From Phalacrocorax aristotelis (taxonomy: Eukaryota; Chordata; Aves; Suliformes; Phalacrocoracidae): a stretch of 64,000 nt of DNA. A program made the translations under genes and the position numbers. The notes beneath the pieces were generated by a model. It ran no database searches. It was not told the DNA's origin and saw only the letters and a list, made by a program, of their open reading frames with translations. Shown here one piece after another: positions 47,301-61,900 of the stretch. The stretch lies in assembly GCF_949628215.1 (NCBI RefSeq), contig NC_134288.1, positions 11,911,682-11,975,681 of the forward strand. Reading direction: 5' to 3'. Every line of letters begins with the position of its first letter. Position 1 is the first letter of the stretch.

Positions 47301-50300
47301 GATTTTGTGAAATTTATAATTGTATTGAGTCTCATTTTTCATGAGAGAAAAATCTGGAAGATCAAACACTTGTTTCTGCATCTTTAGAAATTCAAAGTAG
47401 TAGTTAACAAGTTTTAAAATGTAAACATTAGGAGACTGTCATCAGCACTGCATATTGGTAGTACTTGGTATGATGTCAGTGTGTACTTAATGGGCTCTCC
47501 TGTACCAAGACAGGACAAGTATTTTGCACCATAACATGGACATTTGAAATAAATTTTCAACACCAAAAAAAAAAAACCAAACTGCATTTGAAGTCAGAAG
47601 GTCTGCAAACCACAAAACTTCATTGAAATATTTTTTTTTCTGATTTTCCAGGCGTGTCTGATGGTAGAAATGTGGTAGTGACAGACACTAGTGGATTATT
47701 TGTGATACCACATAATGGTACCACAAGGTTTTACAGTACCTTCAAAGGTTGAGGAAGGGGGTTTCAACAGAGATGGAGAAGCCTCTGAACTAATTCTCCC
47801 CCATCCCTACCCCGGGAGATCTGATCACATTGGTGTACTAAGGTGCCCCTGGGGAGCTTTTCCCTCACGTTGGAGAATGCTGTGGTATGGGTACCATTGC
47901 ATGCTTGTTTTCCACCATCTTCGAAGGGTGCAGATTCTTTGTCCTCTGGTGCACCATTTCTACCCTAGGGCAGCCTGATCTCCCGTGCTAGTCAAGTCGG
48001 TTCTTTTCCATTACTTTTGGTAGGAACTTAGATGGGGTACTACCCAACACTGAAAAAGGAGGCTTTACAAGTACTAGAACTTGTAAAGGGAGGTGAGGGA
48101 AGAAGCAGCAGGCTTGAGTGGAAGGGTGTGATGTGGGACTGTATTGTAGATGTGGTGCCATCCCTGACAAATTAATAATGTGTTGCACACATCCGGGGTT
48201 GAAATACTGTTTTGATACTAAAAGCTACCTTAGAACTCGATCTTAGTGATGCTTTGCCTTAATGTGGCTATGTAGCACAGCTTATATTTGCCTATAATTT
48301 AGTGCTTCATGCAGTATTTAAGAGTACACATTTCTTAAATTAGGATGGGGTATTTCTGAGGAAAGTGGCATATTAATGAATTACGATTTACTGAATCTAC
48401 AGTGTGCAAATTTCAAAGCTTGTTAATTTTTTAAATGGGAATAATGGCTTGATTCTAGACGAGGAAGGAATTAACTGCCATTTTAAAGTTGTTGATATTG
48501 CTGGTATATGAGGTGATAGGTTGGCTTATAATCGTGGAATTTAGTGTGTTTAACGATAGTCAGCAGAGAATTTACAGATAAGTGTTACAGTTTTTGTAAC
48601 ACAATTTCTCTTTGTTTTTATTCTTCTAGGTCTAACTATAAGCATTGAAATACTTTGATTTTATGCAAATTATATTTTTAACATGATCTTTCAAATAGAA
48701 ACTTCTTCTGGAATGAAATCTTTGTATTTACCAGGGATGTCTGGAGTTTTGACCTTGAACTGTAGTTTGTCTATAGCAGTCAAGTAGTGAGATAGTAAAG
48801 TATTTGGGGTGCAGGGGAGGAGCTCAGGATCAAAGGAATTTTTATGACTCCCCACATACAGACTTGAACCTTACATCTGTTGCCTCTCTCTCTTCAACTC
48901 TCATTGCTTCGCTCTTATCACAACATTTCCATTTCACAACTTTTTGGGAGGTGTTTCCCTTCTTTCAGAAGGAAGATACTTAAATTAGTAAACAGTGGAT
49001 ATGTTTAATTTGAAAATAAAAGACCATATACTAGTTGTACTTGGTCAACTGATTTTGTTGCTTTTCATAGAAGTAGTCTGCTCTTGCATCTTTCATGGAC
49101 AAGCAGATGGAGGGAACTGCACTGCAGCCCTGTGTACAAGGTTTTCCCCAGTGCTAGTGCAGAACCTGTTTCCTGCTGTTCTTAGGGGCAATGGGTTGTA
49201 CCCTTTGTTCATGGTCTGAACTGAGCTGCTCATTTGTGTACAAAGTAGGCTTTGCCCTACTGACTTCCTTTGGGCTGCTTTTGTAATGCTTACTGATGCA
49301 AGGGATTGCTTTTGCTGCTGCTTAGTAGAAGGAGTGCAGGTTTCCCAGATGTCATCTTTGACTAATAGGGATGCAAAGTAATTTTCAATGGGATCAGTCT
49401 TGTGAGTGGGAGTGGCATTAACTAAGCCATACCAACGTTTCTTTTATTTGCATCGGAAATTATGTACTTACATGACTTCTCAGATATGTTTTTTTTTCTC
49501 GTGATATTAATATATTTGCTTATTAGGAAATTTGTAACATTTAAAGGAGGCATCGGCCAAGCCCAGTGCCTCTTTTATAGGGAATAAAATTAAAAAATAG
49601 TGTCAACTGTGATTGGAATCACTGTTCCATCGTTCTGGAAAGGATGATTTCTGTCTTGTTCATAACACCCTGCAGTTTCTTTGATATTTAAGAAACCTGT
49701 CCTGGATATTTTGGTTCTAGCCAAATACCTTGCATGTGAGGCCTTCTAATTCTGGAGAAACTCACCAAAAATGCAACTAAAGGACAGTTACAAGTCATTC
49801 TAATTGAAGCTAATATCTTAAATACTGGCACAGACTGGATTTGTGTCAGGACATAGAGAGTAAACTGGTTGCTGATGAATGATACCTGCTGTTAAAAGCT
49901 AGAAGGCATAAGACTCTTACACTTTGAATTTCTTTGCAGATGCAAACAATCTTCTGTCTTCTCACTAACTCTAGTTTTCAGGTAGTTGGTGAGCCTTATA
50001 TTGGCCATCGTGATTGAGATTTCTGTCCTGTCCTTGGGCCCTGGCCATTGAATTTCCATAATGTATCTAAAACATAACTGGAGCTTCAATATGAAGACTT
50101 TAAAAAAAAAAAAAAGTCACCTTTGTTTCTCTGTCACAGTAGAAGTGTTTGTGAGGTAACTGAAACAACTGTAGGTACTAGGGTCTATGACAAGTCTCAA
50201 ATATGAGGTGAACTTTGCTTTCTTGGATGCTTGTGTAGGGGTGAGTAGGCATGAGATCTTCCAAAAACAGAGACATCCTTCTGTAGAGTTCTTTGAGTGA

Positions 50301-53300
50301 ATAAGAAATAGGAGAACTAATGGGTGCCAGATACTAATTATTTGGACTGAAGTATTCGTGCAGGGTTTCGTGAAGTATTGTGTAACCTCTGCATAACAAG
50401 ATACCAGAATTTGTGCAGATTACAGCAAATTGGCTGAGTATTGAAGCGTGCTGACATCAAGAACATGGTGTAAGGTGCAGCATATTTTGTCATCTAGCTG
50501 TTGACAACAAGGGTTAACATTAATGAGAGGCTAAAGATCACTAGTCTTTCATACAAATTCCTCAAAAAACTAAATAAAATAGCTAGTGGGCTGAAGCTGA
50601 AGAATTTACCCTGAATTCTGATGTAGAATTTTCAATTATTTTTTTTGTACACAAGTCCTCAGATAGAGGAGAAATTAAGTTATTTCTTTTGGTTGTTTTT
50701 AGTTCATGTTAAAGGTTTTGTTACTAAGCTGTCTTTCAAAATCCTTTTGGAGTCAAGTCTTCCCAGTTAGCTGAGGCAGGGAATTCTTAATGCAGTTATA
50801 ATAAGTTCTAGAAAGACAATCTTTGTGCATTCAGTGGACCCACTGAACATTTTATTACCTCTTCAGGGAAATGCGAGGAAAACCTGGAAGTGGAGGTACT
50901 GATCTGAATGTGTATTTGTTGGTAATCTGTTGAATTGGCCTTTGTGTATAAACACAAAAAGATGGGGAAATGTTGGTGGTGTTTAAAAGCTTTGGTCTGT
51001 CATAATCAGATTAAGATGTTGTATTGAGGCATCTGAAAAAGGGTTTAATGAAGTCAGCATCAGCAGATCCAGGTGACTTCAAGCTGCCTGTCCTGGAGTT
51101 AATATCTCTCAACTCTGGTACTGGCATAAATATCTCTCCCTTTTTGCCTGGGATTTGTAAACTGTTGGGTTAGAAAGATGGCAGTCGATAGCAGTATGCT
51201 TTTCTTGAAGGTTTGAGGTTTTGTCTGAATGTGAGAGGGGTAATATAGTTACAGAGAAGTGGAGTGAGATTACAAGCTTTCTCTCTTCTGGTTGTTTAAC
51301 GAAGGCATGTTGGAGGTTAGCTTTTGGCGTGCTTGTGAACAGGCGGTATGGCAATAGCAGGGTTTGGAATTTGGGAATATCTTTTCTGTCTCTTGTTAGA
51401 TTGGCTGCTGACACAGCTGTGGAATTTCTTTAAGCCATGTATGCTGAAAAACACACAGGTTTGCAGTAGTTAGAGAATCCACAGGGATGCTGAATGTGAG
51501 TGGTGGCTTCTGTAGTCTCACAGGGTGGGCAGCCCTGTGTTTTCGGGTTTGTCACTGCTTGAAAATAGTTGACCAAATTGAACTTAAATGCTTTTGACAG
51601 TTCTGTTGTCTTTCTAGGGTAGGATACTTTTGTACTTCGATTACTTCTGGAATTTAGGTCCGGAATGAATTCAAGTGCCTAACTTGTTTTGGGAAAACTG
51701 GAACATTTTACCTGCAAACTAATGGGGGAAGGAAAACCTGAATAAATGTTTTCTTGGCTGAATATTCTTTCTCAAGATATTGTGCATCAGCTTTATGCTC
51801 CACTTTTAGATAAGTGACTGTTCTGTTTTACTGGAATGCTCATATTATTACAGTTTGCAAGCTTAAAACAGAGTCTTGACAGAGGGCGCAGTTAATGAAA
51901 TTCTGCTGGCTAAGATCTGATGAGCACTTGCTGCATGGATGGTGGCGCGCACGTGTTGAACAAGATAGCAGCAAGGTGCTACGCCAGCTCAGCCTGCTTA
52001 AGAGGATCTTATTCTCCATCCCTGTTCTTGCATGTCTTTACAGTATTTCTGATGTTCCTTTTTTTAAAATCCTAATGGATCACTCTTTGGCGGGTTTATT
52101 TTCTGCTGAATTCATAAACTGAGTGTTTACTAAGGAGCCATGTGACAAAGGTACACGGGTGGATAGACCATGTAACTGCATGGGAGAAGGGAGCAGTATG
52201 GTAGCAGCCCGAGTAGTCTTAGGGTTGTACTTTGTTCTTCGTAGTCCATAAACATGGATTGAATAAGTACTGAGTCCTTTGTTCAATGAGGACCTGCTGC
52301 ATATGTTTTGTAACCATTTAAATCAACCTAAGGTTTGTATTGGCAAAGCTTACTTCACCTCTGAAGTGAGAAGAGATTTTCTTTAAGAAACTCTTGATTT
52401 GTGTTCCTGACTTCATAGTTTGTCTGAAAAGCTTATGCATTTTCACAGTGGTGACTGTTTACCACAGAAGTTTTTAACCTAAGCATAACCAGAGGACTTT
52501 TTGAATAAGCAACCATATATATGTTTATTAACATGATTTTGCTTTTCTGTCCCATCATTTACAGAGATTCTTGCCTCAAATTTTTCAGAGGTACATAATA
52601 TCCTTTCTAAAGGATTATCTTCTCTAAAGGAGATGTGGCAGAAAGGCAGGATGATGCTGATAGGAATTGTCTGTTAAAGGAACTATGGTAATTTTCAGTT
52701 TCCAGCGAGAACTTCCAGTTTCAGAAATGTGATTAATGTGCTGTATTAGGAGGAATAAGATGAAGTTGATCACAGACATTCAGTTTCTTTAAAATAAAAT
52801 AACCAATTTGCTGCCTCAGCTTACATTTCTGTCAGTAGGTCAACTACAACTGAATAGTTAACTTGAGAACAAATAGAACAAAATAAACGAAAAATTATAC
52901 AGAATTGCAAAGAGAAACAGGTATTTGAAGACGTCCAAAGTTGCCTTATGTTGTAGTAAATACTTTTGCAGGCAGTTAGTAGAACATGTGCTTCCTAGGT
53001 TTAAAGTGTAATTGTGAGTTAAGGCTTTATGCTTTTATGTTTTGATTATATTTGATTTTTCAACTTCTTTTAGTCATTTAGTTTAACCTGTGTTAAGATG
53101 CAGTTCTGCAAGAGCAGATTCATGTAGAATAAGTTTGAACTTACGCTATTTTTCATGAAAAATAATTTTGAGAGGAAAAAATGGAGATACTAAATAATAA
53201 CAAACAACCAAGCATTTTACAGCAAATGTAAGGGGTCTGCAATTGTTTGAAGTGTGCTGAATTTTTATACCTCTCAAATTTGAAATTATTTTAAAATTGC

Positions 53301-53804
53301 AGTTCTGATTTTTCCTGTAGGTAATAGAGGTAAAAATACAGATAATAATGAAATAACATCTATGGATGCAAAAAGAAGCTTGATTCTTGCATAGAATCTC
53401 TTAGGTTTCAATTATTGTGTTAAAAATGCGATTTTATGTGAAATGAGAGCTATTGACTGCGCACTGTGCAGCCTTGCCACTGGGTGGGGTGTGACTAATA
53501 TTATAAAACGTATTAACGTTCACGAGCCAGAATGTCTTCTAAGAGAGGATGCCGATTCCAGTTTTGGAACGCTTTAGCAATATCGGCTCTGTAGCTCAAA
53601 CATAATTGTAAAGGCCTTGAACGCACAGATACATAATTGCGCACTGTGAAGACAATCCTTTAGACAGTTCTTTCTTTAGTATGTTACTGGATAAACTATT
53701 CAACTAGGATGTGCTTCATGCATATTCTAGAGGCATAATTTGTTTCATAGTTCAATATTAGAGTTGAACAGGAAGTGATCAGCTGACTTTCCCTCTTCCT
53801 TTAG
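41377..53804 (+). other. DIDO1: DIDO1 intron 1 (12.4 kb)
   Basis: AT-rich intron sequence between the CpG-island donor and the first exon with a coding ATG. No exon homology was recognised inside. A CpG-containing patch with the palindrome GTGCATGCAC lies at about 46850-46990. Untranslated alternative exons cannot be excluded. Confidence 0.6.
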
Positions 53805-53992
53805 GCATATCACTTAAAAATTGCGTGATGTGTGATGAGTTGGAGATTCTGAACAGGGAGATTGAAAGGTTATTACAGAACAGCAGCGTGGAAGAAAGCA
53901 CTTTAAACTCAGACTGTCTTCAGCCATCAGTGACTGACTCCCTGGATGTAAACACTGATTCAGACAATGGAGCAAAATACATATTAGAGCAG
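53805..53992 (+). CDS. DIDO1: DIDO1 exon with predicted start codon
   Basis: The acceptor is TTCCTTTAG|GCATA and the donor is GAGCAG|GTATTC. The ATG at 53828-53830 (G at -3) opens 55 codons, from MCDELEILNREIERLLQNSS to GAKYILEQ, ending in phase 0. The first 25 residues look like a short amphipathic helix. It joins the next exon in frame. I know of no counterpart in the canonical human protein, whose equivalent exons would be 5' UTR. The frame is also open from the acceptor to the ATG. Confidence 0.78.
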
Positions 53993-56900
53993 GTATTCAA
54001 TGCCATGAGATATAGCACTAGGGTCTTTAAAGAACAGTTTATTTTGTTGTCTTTTTTTTGTTTAATTTTCCACCCCTCCTTCTTGAAGTGGGAATAGTTA
54101 GCTGAGGGAAAGAATGTAGATAATGTACATAATCCCCTATAGAGAAGGTACAGGGGAAGGAAATACTGATGTGGGTCTAGCTATACATTTGGGTTTTTTC
54201 CTAATTCTGCTTTGCCACAGTCATGCAAATTTTGAGATCTATTGTTCTTGAAATAATGAAGTCATCCACCAATGACAGTCAGATTTGGGGAGGGGTTTGT
54301 CTTTTCTACCATCCTTATTTTTGGGGTGGTGACATGTTACTGGAGAATGGCTAGCCATGACCACTGCTTAGGAAGTAAAAAGAGTTTCTAAAGAGCAAAG
54401 ATGCTTTAAAGAGTTGAGGGCTTGAGATTTGGAAAAAAACTGTATAAAGTCAGACTGTGTATCAGCATGTCTGAGAAGGATTATCTAATCTCTTCTTAAA
54501 TTTGGATGCCTCCCCACCTGCTGGAGTGTTAGCAATCAGCTTTCACTCCTTTGAAAGAATTATTGAATTTTATTTTAGTTATTTCTTACACCTACTGTGA
54601 CAGTTCCCCGGCATCTTTGACTGCAGAATGCTGACACACAGAGTCGTCATCCAGTATTGTTCTTTTGTCTGCACTGATTTATTTTATAGGCCGGTTCAAA
54701 AGTGACTTTTTCCATCCTCTCCATCTGGTCCTCCTTTTCTTCCCAAATACTTTTCCAGTGCTCTTGTAGTTTGGTAGACTGTTTTGGGTTAAAAGCAGGC
54801 ATTTCCTACTGATTTTCAAGCTCATCGAAGCAAGCGGTCAGTGATGATGTTCCATTGCCATTCTGCATGTGAATTGGGACCCCTGAACTAAACAGTTGTT
54901 CTTCAGATGCTTTAAAAGAATGCCTTGTGATTTTGAAAAGTTTTCCAAGGGTTAATTTTTAGGAAAATGTGGTATTATTGCTATAACCTGCTGATATAGA
55001 AGCTTGAAATAAAGCTTCTGAAATTTTCTATATTGCAAACCTTACTAGTGAAAGGGACAGCTATAAGGAATATTCCTTAATTCTGAAGCTCAACTATAAA
55101 TTTTTATTATCCTACCTTACAAAACCACTGAGTAGCCACTTCAATTTAAATCCCCAAAGCTGCAGATGTGTTCTGGGATGAAATTTAGTACAAATGGGCA
55201 AATCTTCCCTACTGTAACCTTGGGTGTGCTGAGGGAGTTTAAAAGCATTTCTGCATTTTCATTGCACAGTACATGCTTGTTAAATTTCACTCTCAGAATG
55301 CTTTTAAACCTGTAAATAGAATAGACATGTTGATTACAATTTGTTACTGTTCTGGAAGTCATAATAGGATCTAAACAAATTGAGAGTACAATTGTATTTT
55401 GTGTTTATTTCAGAGGTCTCAACTGTTGGTAAGTGGTGGAGGTGGTGTTGCTTTACTTCAACTCTTCTTTCTGGTTTCAGTGTCTTCCTGAAAGTAGAAA
55501 ACTGTCAAGAAGGCAAAATAATGGAATTTGCATTAGAATGTAATAGAGGCAAAACAATCCCAAATTTATATAAGAAATACTAAGATAAGTTCATAAATAT
55601 ATCGGTGCCTTATTTTCTCTTTCTTTTCCTCCCCCAGGAGCCAGCAGGAAGAGAACTGGTAGTATTTGGTCCTGCAGACAGCTTAGAGACTCAGTTCTGC
55701 CCTTCAGCATGTGCTGGAAGGATAATGCTGAATGACTCTGATCCTTTACTGCCCTCCTCTGGCTCTCCTTTTCATTCAGCTCTGCAGGGAGAAGCTATTC
55801 CAACCTCTAATGCTGTGTCAGGTAAAGCATATAGAGGACACTGAAGAGACTTCCTATTTCTTTACGTTTTATCTGGAATTTAAATCTCAGAATTTGGATT
55901 ACTTCTGCTTGTAGGTTTTAACATTTCTTCATCTTCCAAGGTAAACAAAGATGTAAACTTTAACTGTTTTGACTTTTTCCCTTACTTCCATTGAAGCCTT
56001 TTTCTGGTGTGAATATAACTTTAGTGTTGGGTTGTTTTTTTTTCCTAAAGGGATTTTTTACAGGGGAACTTGGTGGAATTTCATATTGGATTGAAGCAGT
56101 TTCAGCTTTTTACCTGTGTTCTACAGGCTTAAAACTTTTTATTCTAGCTGTAATGTTAAAAGTAATCAGTTACTATTTAAATTGTTGTTCTGGAATCTGC
56201 AGCTTTTACAGCGACACAGTATCTTACTGAAATGACTGTTAAGTTACAACTTGTGTTAATTAACGTATTTGCATGGATGCTTGCATAGCATTGACAGTTA
56301 ACGTTTCTGTTGTAGCATTGTTAAATATAACACTAGAAAGCAGAGGAGTTGCACTATAGTTTGTTTGATGAGGCAGAACAGTAAGGCAACTGATGTATGA
56401 AATAAGGAGCCATTTATCACCAGGGTACACTGCAAGGTTGGGAAAGGTGCCTCTGAAAACTTGTAGCTGTAATGTGTACAGCTGTTAGAAATATTTTTGA
56501 TTCTTTCAGCAAGTACTGTTACTTAGAAATTCTGTTAATGTTCCCTTTTGGCTTACCTGTGCAATTCTGGAGCCAGGAATATGCATATGACTACTCCAGA
56601 AACGTTTCTGGGGGGAATTGGGGGGTGTTTCTCATTGTTTTTTAAAGTACTGTTCTGTTTACCCAGCTCATTGAGGAATTCTTACTACTGCTTGTTATAG
56701 TTTCACATGAGTTTCATTTAAAACACTGCACCATGATGTAATACTAACTTTAATACTTGTTCAAACTAGGTTATTCCTGAGTTACTCAAAATGCACTCTC
56801 AGATCTTTTATTTCTCTCATTTGCTTCTGTCTTCTCAAGTAAGTCTCCTAGTACGCTGGAGGAGACTTTTGAGAAAGAAAGGATTTGAGTTGTTTGCAAC

Positions 56901-58885
56901 AATTTTTTTTTCCCAAAAGAATTTTTTTTTCCTGTGGCTCCACCTGTAAAGTTGGAGGTTCTTTGCTGATTTTTTTGTTGTTTGTTTGGTGTTATGTGGG
57001 GTTTGTTTTGTTTTGTTGTCATTCTGGTAGGTCATATAGGCTTGAAAACCTTTTTGTAAATAACCATGTCAAGGAGCAGCCTTTCTTGAGTTTCATTCAA
57101 CACACACAGGGTTTTGGGTGTGTTGTTTGGTTTTTTGGGTTTTTTTGTCAGATGTTTGAGAAGATTTTTATTTTATTCTTTTCTGTATTTCTTCAATCCA
57201 ATAAACCTTGTTAGGGAAAGAATGAAGGGAAAGTGTATTGTTTTATCCCAAATACCCACCAGTGTTTCTGAAACAACTTAAAAATAGTAGCTAAACTATT
57301 TAACAGACAAGATACAGGCCTGGTTTATTTTAACAAGGGAGACTAGGGTATTTCTCTGGTTTTACATTTTGCTTAAAATCCAAAAACTCATTAATCTTTG
57401 ACTAACCCTGTATTATCTGAACAGTAGCATTGAATTTCTTTAAACTGGATGTTGTTTCTACCTTGTTTCTTATCCTGCTGCAGGTAATCAGCAGTCCTTT
57501 CTACCAGCAAATGTTACTGATAGGGAATATACCATCCTTACCTTTAAAACATTAGCTGTGTCTGTACTGTCTGTTTATGACTGCTTGTTCTTAAGGAGTC
57601 TGAGCTGACTACTTGTTCTGCTGCACGGTTTTTCACACTGCTGCATGCCTGGTTCCTCTGCCCACATACGGAGTGGAACTGCTATAGGTTTTTCCCCAGA
57701 CAAACTCCACGGAATAGGTTCTTACCATGAAAGGATTTTTTGAGAAACGGCAGAAAATATCTGAAGTCCTAAGGCTCTTTAATAAATATGTCAGTATGGT
57801 GTCCATATGCATATATTTAACTTAGCACTTTGGTTTTGAAGGAGTTAGTCAACTTTTTGTTAATATTCAGCGACTGTTACTGGGTTGAAATTCAAGTTAA
57901 GTATCTGCTACAATAGCATAACGAGATTACATCAGAATATTTGATAATTACTTAGGATATGAGTCTTTTTGAATCTGAGTTTTTGAACCTTGTTTCTCTT
58001 CAGCGTTTCAGGGTGGGGACAGTGGTGTCCGTACTATGGAACAAGCTGTAAGTTCACAGCCACTGCCATTAGAATCTGAATCTAATACTGACAACATGGA
58101 AAACAGCTCTCCTGGTAAGATTTCTTCCTTTTAAATTGAGCAGAATATATGCTTACCTGTCCATTGTGTATGTATGTGTATATACATAGTTTGTAAATAA
58201 CAGAAGAGTTTGTAACAGCTGGATTATGTTGGCACAGTGTTCAGTGATGTGCTTAGTTGTTATTGCTGTTGCATTACATTCACCAGAAAGCATTTTATCT
58301 GTTTTCAGGGTCTTAAAATGAGGTGGAGATCTATTTTCTGTGTGATTTTATATATATATATATATGTATTATGTTGAAAAAAAACCTTTGAAGAAAAACC
58401 ATCTTCCTTCGCTACCGGTTTACTAACTCTCCCCTTGGTTTTAGCATCAGTTTTGGATGAGAAAGGTGAGCAAAGCAATGAGGAGGAACAAAAAACTATA
58501 AAGCCAACAAGTAAAGAGTTCAGGAAAACCTGGGGGTTTCGAAGGACTACAATTGCTAAGCGAGAAGGTGTGGGAGATGCTGATGTGGACTCTAGTGAAC
58601 AACAGCCACAACAGCAGCAGCAAAGCTTAAACCTCAGACGTAGTGGACGGCAACCAAAGCGAACAGAAAGAGTGGAAGAATTTCTTACGACAGTAAGACG
58701 CAGAGGAAGGAGGAGTGTTCCTACTGCTCTGGAAGATTCAAGTGAGCCAGCATCCTGTCCCGCTACAGACGCTGAAACTGCTTCAGAAGACAGTGTTGAG
58801 AGCACCCCGGATATAAAACCTCCAACTCGGAGGATTAGCACTAGGAGTAGTAAGGATCAGAAAGGCTCTAAAAGCAGACACACAA

Positions 58886-58916
<31 letters not shown>

Positions 58917-61900
58917 AGATGATACTTCTGATAGCGATAGTGATGGGTTAACTCTAAAGGAGCTGCAGAATCGACTAAGAAAGAAACGCGTTGAACAGAA
59001 ACCTGTGCAGCTGACATTGAAGGATATACAGAACCGCCTGAGGAAAAGAAATTCAGAAGAGGATCCTACAGAACCAGGTGATGTCCAGTCTGAAAAACAA
59101 GTTGAGTCTGAGTTGCCTGTGGAACAAGAGCCTGAGACTGCAGACAGCACTGAGATTGCAAGTCAGGTGGTTGTGTCTGAGGAAGACACTGAAGATCTTC
59201 AGGTTGAGAAGGAGGTAAAGCCTGCCCCTGGTGCAAAAGGGATCACAGATGAAGAACCCGAAGAACTGCCCAAAAGCAAACCTGAGTCTGAAATTTATGA
59301 CCCAAACGCACTGTATTGTATTTGTCGTCAGCCTCATAACAACAGGTAGGCAAAGTTTTCAACTAAAAATGTAGTGCAAGTAGTTGGAATTTTTCTGTGA
59401 TGAAAAATTAAGCCAAATGCTATTGCTTACTTTTTTAGTATATGTAAATGAGCCCTTGGGTTTGTTTGAAGTTTAGGGGGAAGTATATAACAAATATTTA
59501 AAAGAGGGGATAAACGAATGAATACAGGAATGAACATTGAGGCAAAAGAGTATACTGGTACTTTGGTGGGGTACTTAAGATCTGCTGCTTGAAATATCTG
59601 TTGAATGTTAATAGACTTCTAATTTCACAATGTTTTACTGTTTGTTTTTTTTTTAGGTTTATGATTTGTTGTGATAGATGTGAGGAATGGTTTCATGGTG
59701 ACTGTGTGGGTATTTCTGAGGCTCGAGGGCGATTGTTGGAAAGGAATGGTGAGGACTATATCTGTCCAAACTGCACCATTCTACAGGGACAGGATGAGCC
59801 TGTTTCAGAAATAGACCAGCAGGAAGCTAAAGCAGGGCAATTGAATGTGGATGGCACAGAATTCACAAGCATAGGAACAATTGAACAAAAGTCTGTTGAG
59901 GACCAAGGAATCAAGGGTAGGATTGAAAAAGCTGCAAATCCAAGTGGGAAGAAAAAACTAAAGATATTTCAACCTGTAAGTATTGTTATTTTTTGTGTTT
60001 CACTGAGTACATTGAGACAACGGGTTACTTGTATGGCTGTAAACCTGGCTTGGTTTTTTAGAGCTAAATATGAAGCTGAACAACCCACTAAATATTACTG
60101 TTTAACAGAAGTTTACCCGTAGTTCTATCAGTACGGGAACTAAAACGAAGAAAGTGTTATTTTGAAGTGATTTTTGTCCTGATGCTTCTTCAAGTTATTA
60201 GTACATAGAGAATTCTTTTATACTGCCTTTTCAACATTTAAAAAAATTGTATTTAGAATTATTGCAAATTCAGGCACAAAATATAAAAGAAGCTTAAATT
60301 TTGTAATAGCAAGGTCCATGCCGAGTTCAAAATACAGGCAAAGAAGCTTCTTCAGCTCAATGTACACAAATTAAAAAACTTTGTACAACAGTGTTTGTCT
60401 TTGTACTGCCTAAGCTACTGTAGTAATGCCAACATCGTGAACATTTTCCTTCTTAGTATGCCTTGAAGAGCGTCTTTAGCATATGTGCTGTTAGAGTGCT
60501 ACAGCTATGAATATTTTTCTGTATGAATTTGTTATTTGACACCTAATCTTTAAACTTTGAAATCATCCCTAGAATAAGTATTACAAGTTTGAGTGTAAGC
60601 AGCTGTCTGGAGGAATCTTTCTGTTGCAGTACATTTTCTACAAAACATTTCTGGAACACCCCCCACTTCTAGTGCATTTAAGTAGCAGAGCTATCTATAT
60701 CAGCATAGTGCGCTTAGTGTATAGATCAAAACAGTTTGAGCTTAATATATAAATATTTACTATTTTAAGTCAAGTGTATAGAAAACAGTATATTTCTTAA
60801 AAGTGTTTTCACAGAGTTTCAAATACATTTGTACTCTTTTGTACACAAAAACATTTTTGAGAGTCCAGTTCCTTTCGTGTTGGTCTGCATTTTACTGACA
60901 ACGTTAGTATTAGTTTGAAGTTCTGATTCTGAGTGTTACCAATTACTCTTTGATATTAAATGCTAATAAGTTACTTAAACGTGTTAGGCACCTCTCCTTT
61001 AATGCGAGGAAAACCTAAGTATCATTAACACACTGCCTCTTACGGAAGAACTGCTAATTTAGGTACTCTGGTATTTGGAAATGGGGTGGAACTGCTCCAT
61101 TTGTGTTTGCCAGGTGGTACCATGTCTAGAGAAAACTGAAGGGTCAAGTCTGTGTTTTAGCCCATGCTGTCCCTCGTACCTCAGTTACAATCCCTCTAGC
61201 TTGTATAAACAAGCACCACACTCTGGCTGCAGAATTCCCTGCCCATTCTAGGCAAAAAGATCATTGCTATTTCAAATGTTGATGCCCTGAAATCCCTCTG
61301 TGGTACCGATGACTGACCAGTCTGATTATTCAGTTTATCTGTTCTCTTACACCAGTATTTGAAGCACTTTGAGAAAGACTCCTTTTTGTTGCTGTCCATA
61401 AGCACCTATAGCTGGAGAGTTTTGGTTTGTGATTAAAGCTGGAAATTGTATAGGCACCTCAACACTGAAAGTTTTATCATCTGAGTAAATGCCCTTAATC
61501 AGAAATGACAGCTCAGTTGAAGCCCTTCTTAGGGAACATGAATCGATTCTTCTTTCAGGTACTTCATAGTTGAAAGTGTGTACATGATAGAAAAGTATTC
61601 TAAAGCATAAGCTTGCTTTTTATGGGAAAATTCCCAAACCCAGGTTTTATCAGACTGCAGCAGATAATGCTGTGTTACTGACTTTTGGGGAGAAATAAGC
61701 CATGCTATGCAAATATTTTTTTTTTAAACTGGAAATACTCCTGAAAACTTCCTTTGAGTAATCACAAATTGCACTTTATTGATAGGGGAGGTGCTGTCTA
61801 GTGCTACAGTAGTTCCAAGTGTCAGGCCAGTTGTATAACATTTTTAGGATTAATCTAGAAGAGTGGAACCAAAGGCATAATTCCTAGAGGTGATATATTG

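Noticed and set aside
54421-54800. Possible CR1 or other LINE fragment in a DIDO1 intron
   Set aside because: Words such as GATTATCTAATCTCTTC hint at an old repeat, but neither the reverse-transcriptase frame nor the terminal octamer repeat of CR1 was found.
56885-57214. 109-codon Phe-rich ORF in a DIDO1 intron
   Set aside because: It is driven by T-rich and GTTTT simple sequence and has no domain or splice context.
59589-60122. Single 177-codon ORF around the PHD exon
   Set aside because: Only 59657-59975 is exon. The ends of the ORF read into introns past a clear acceptor and donor.
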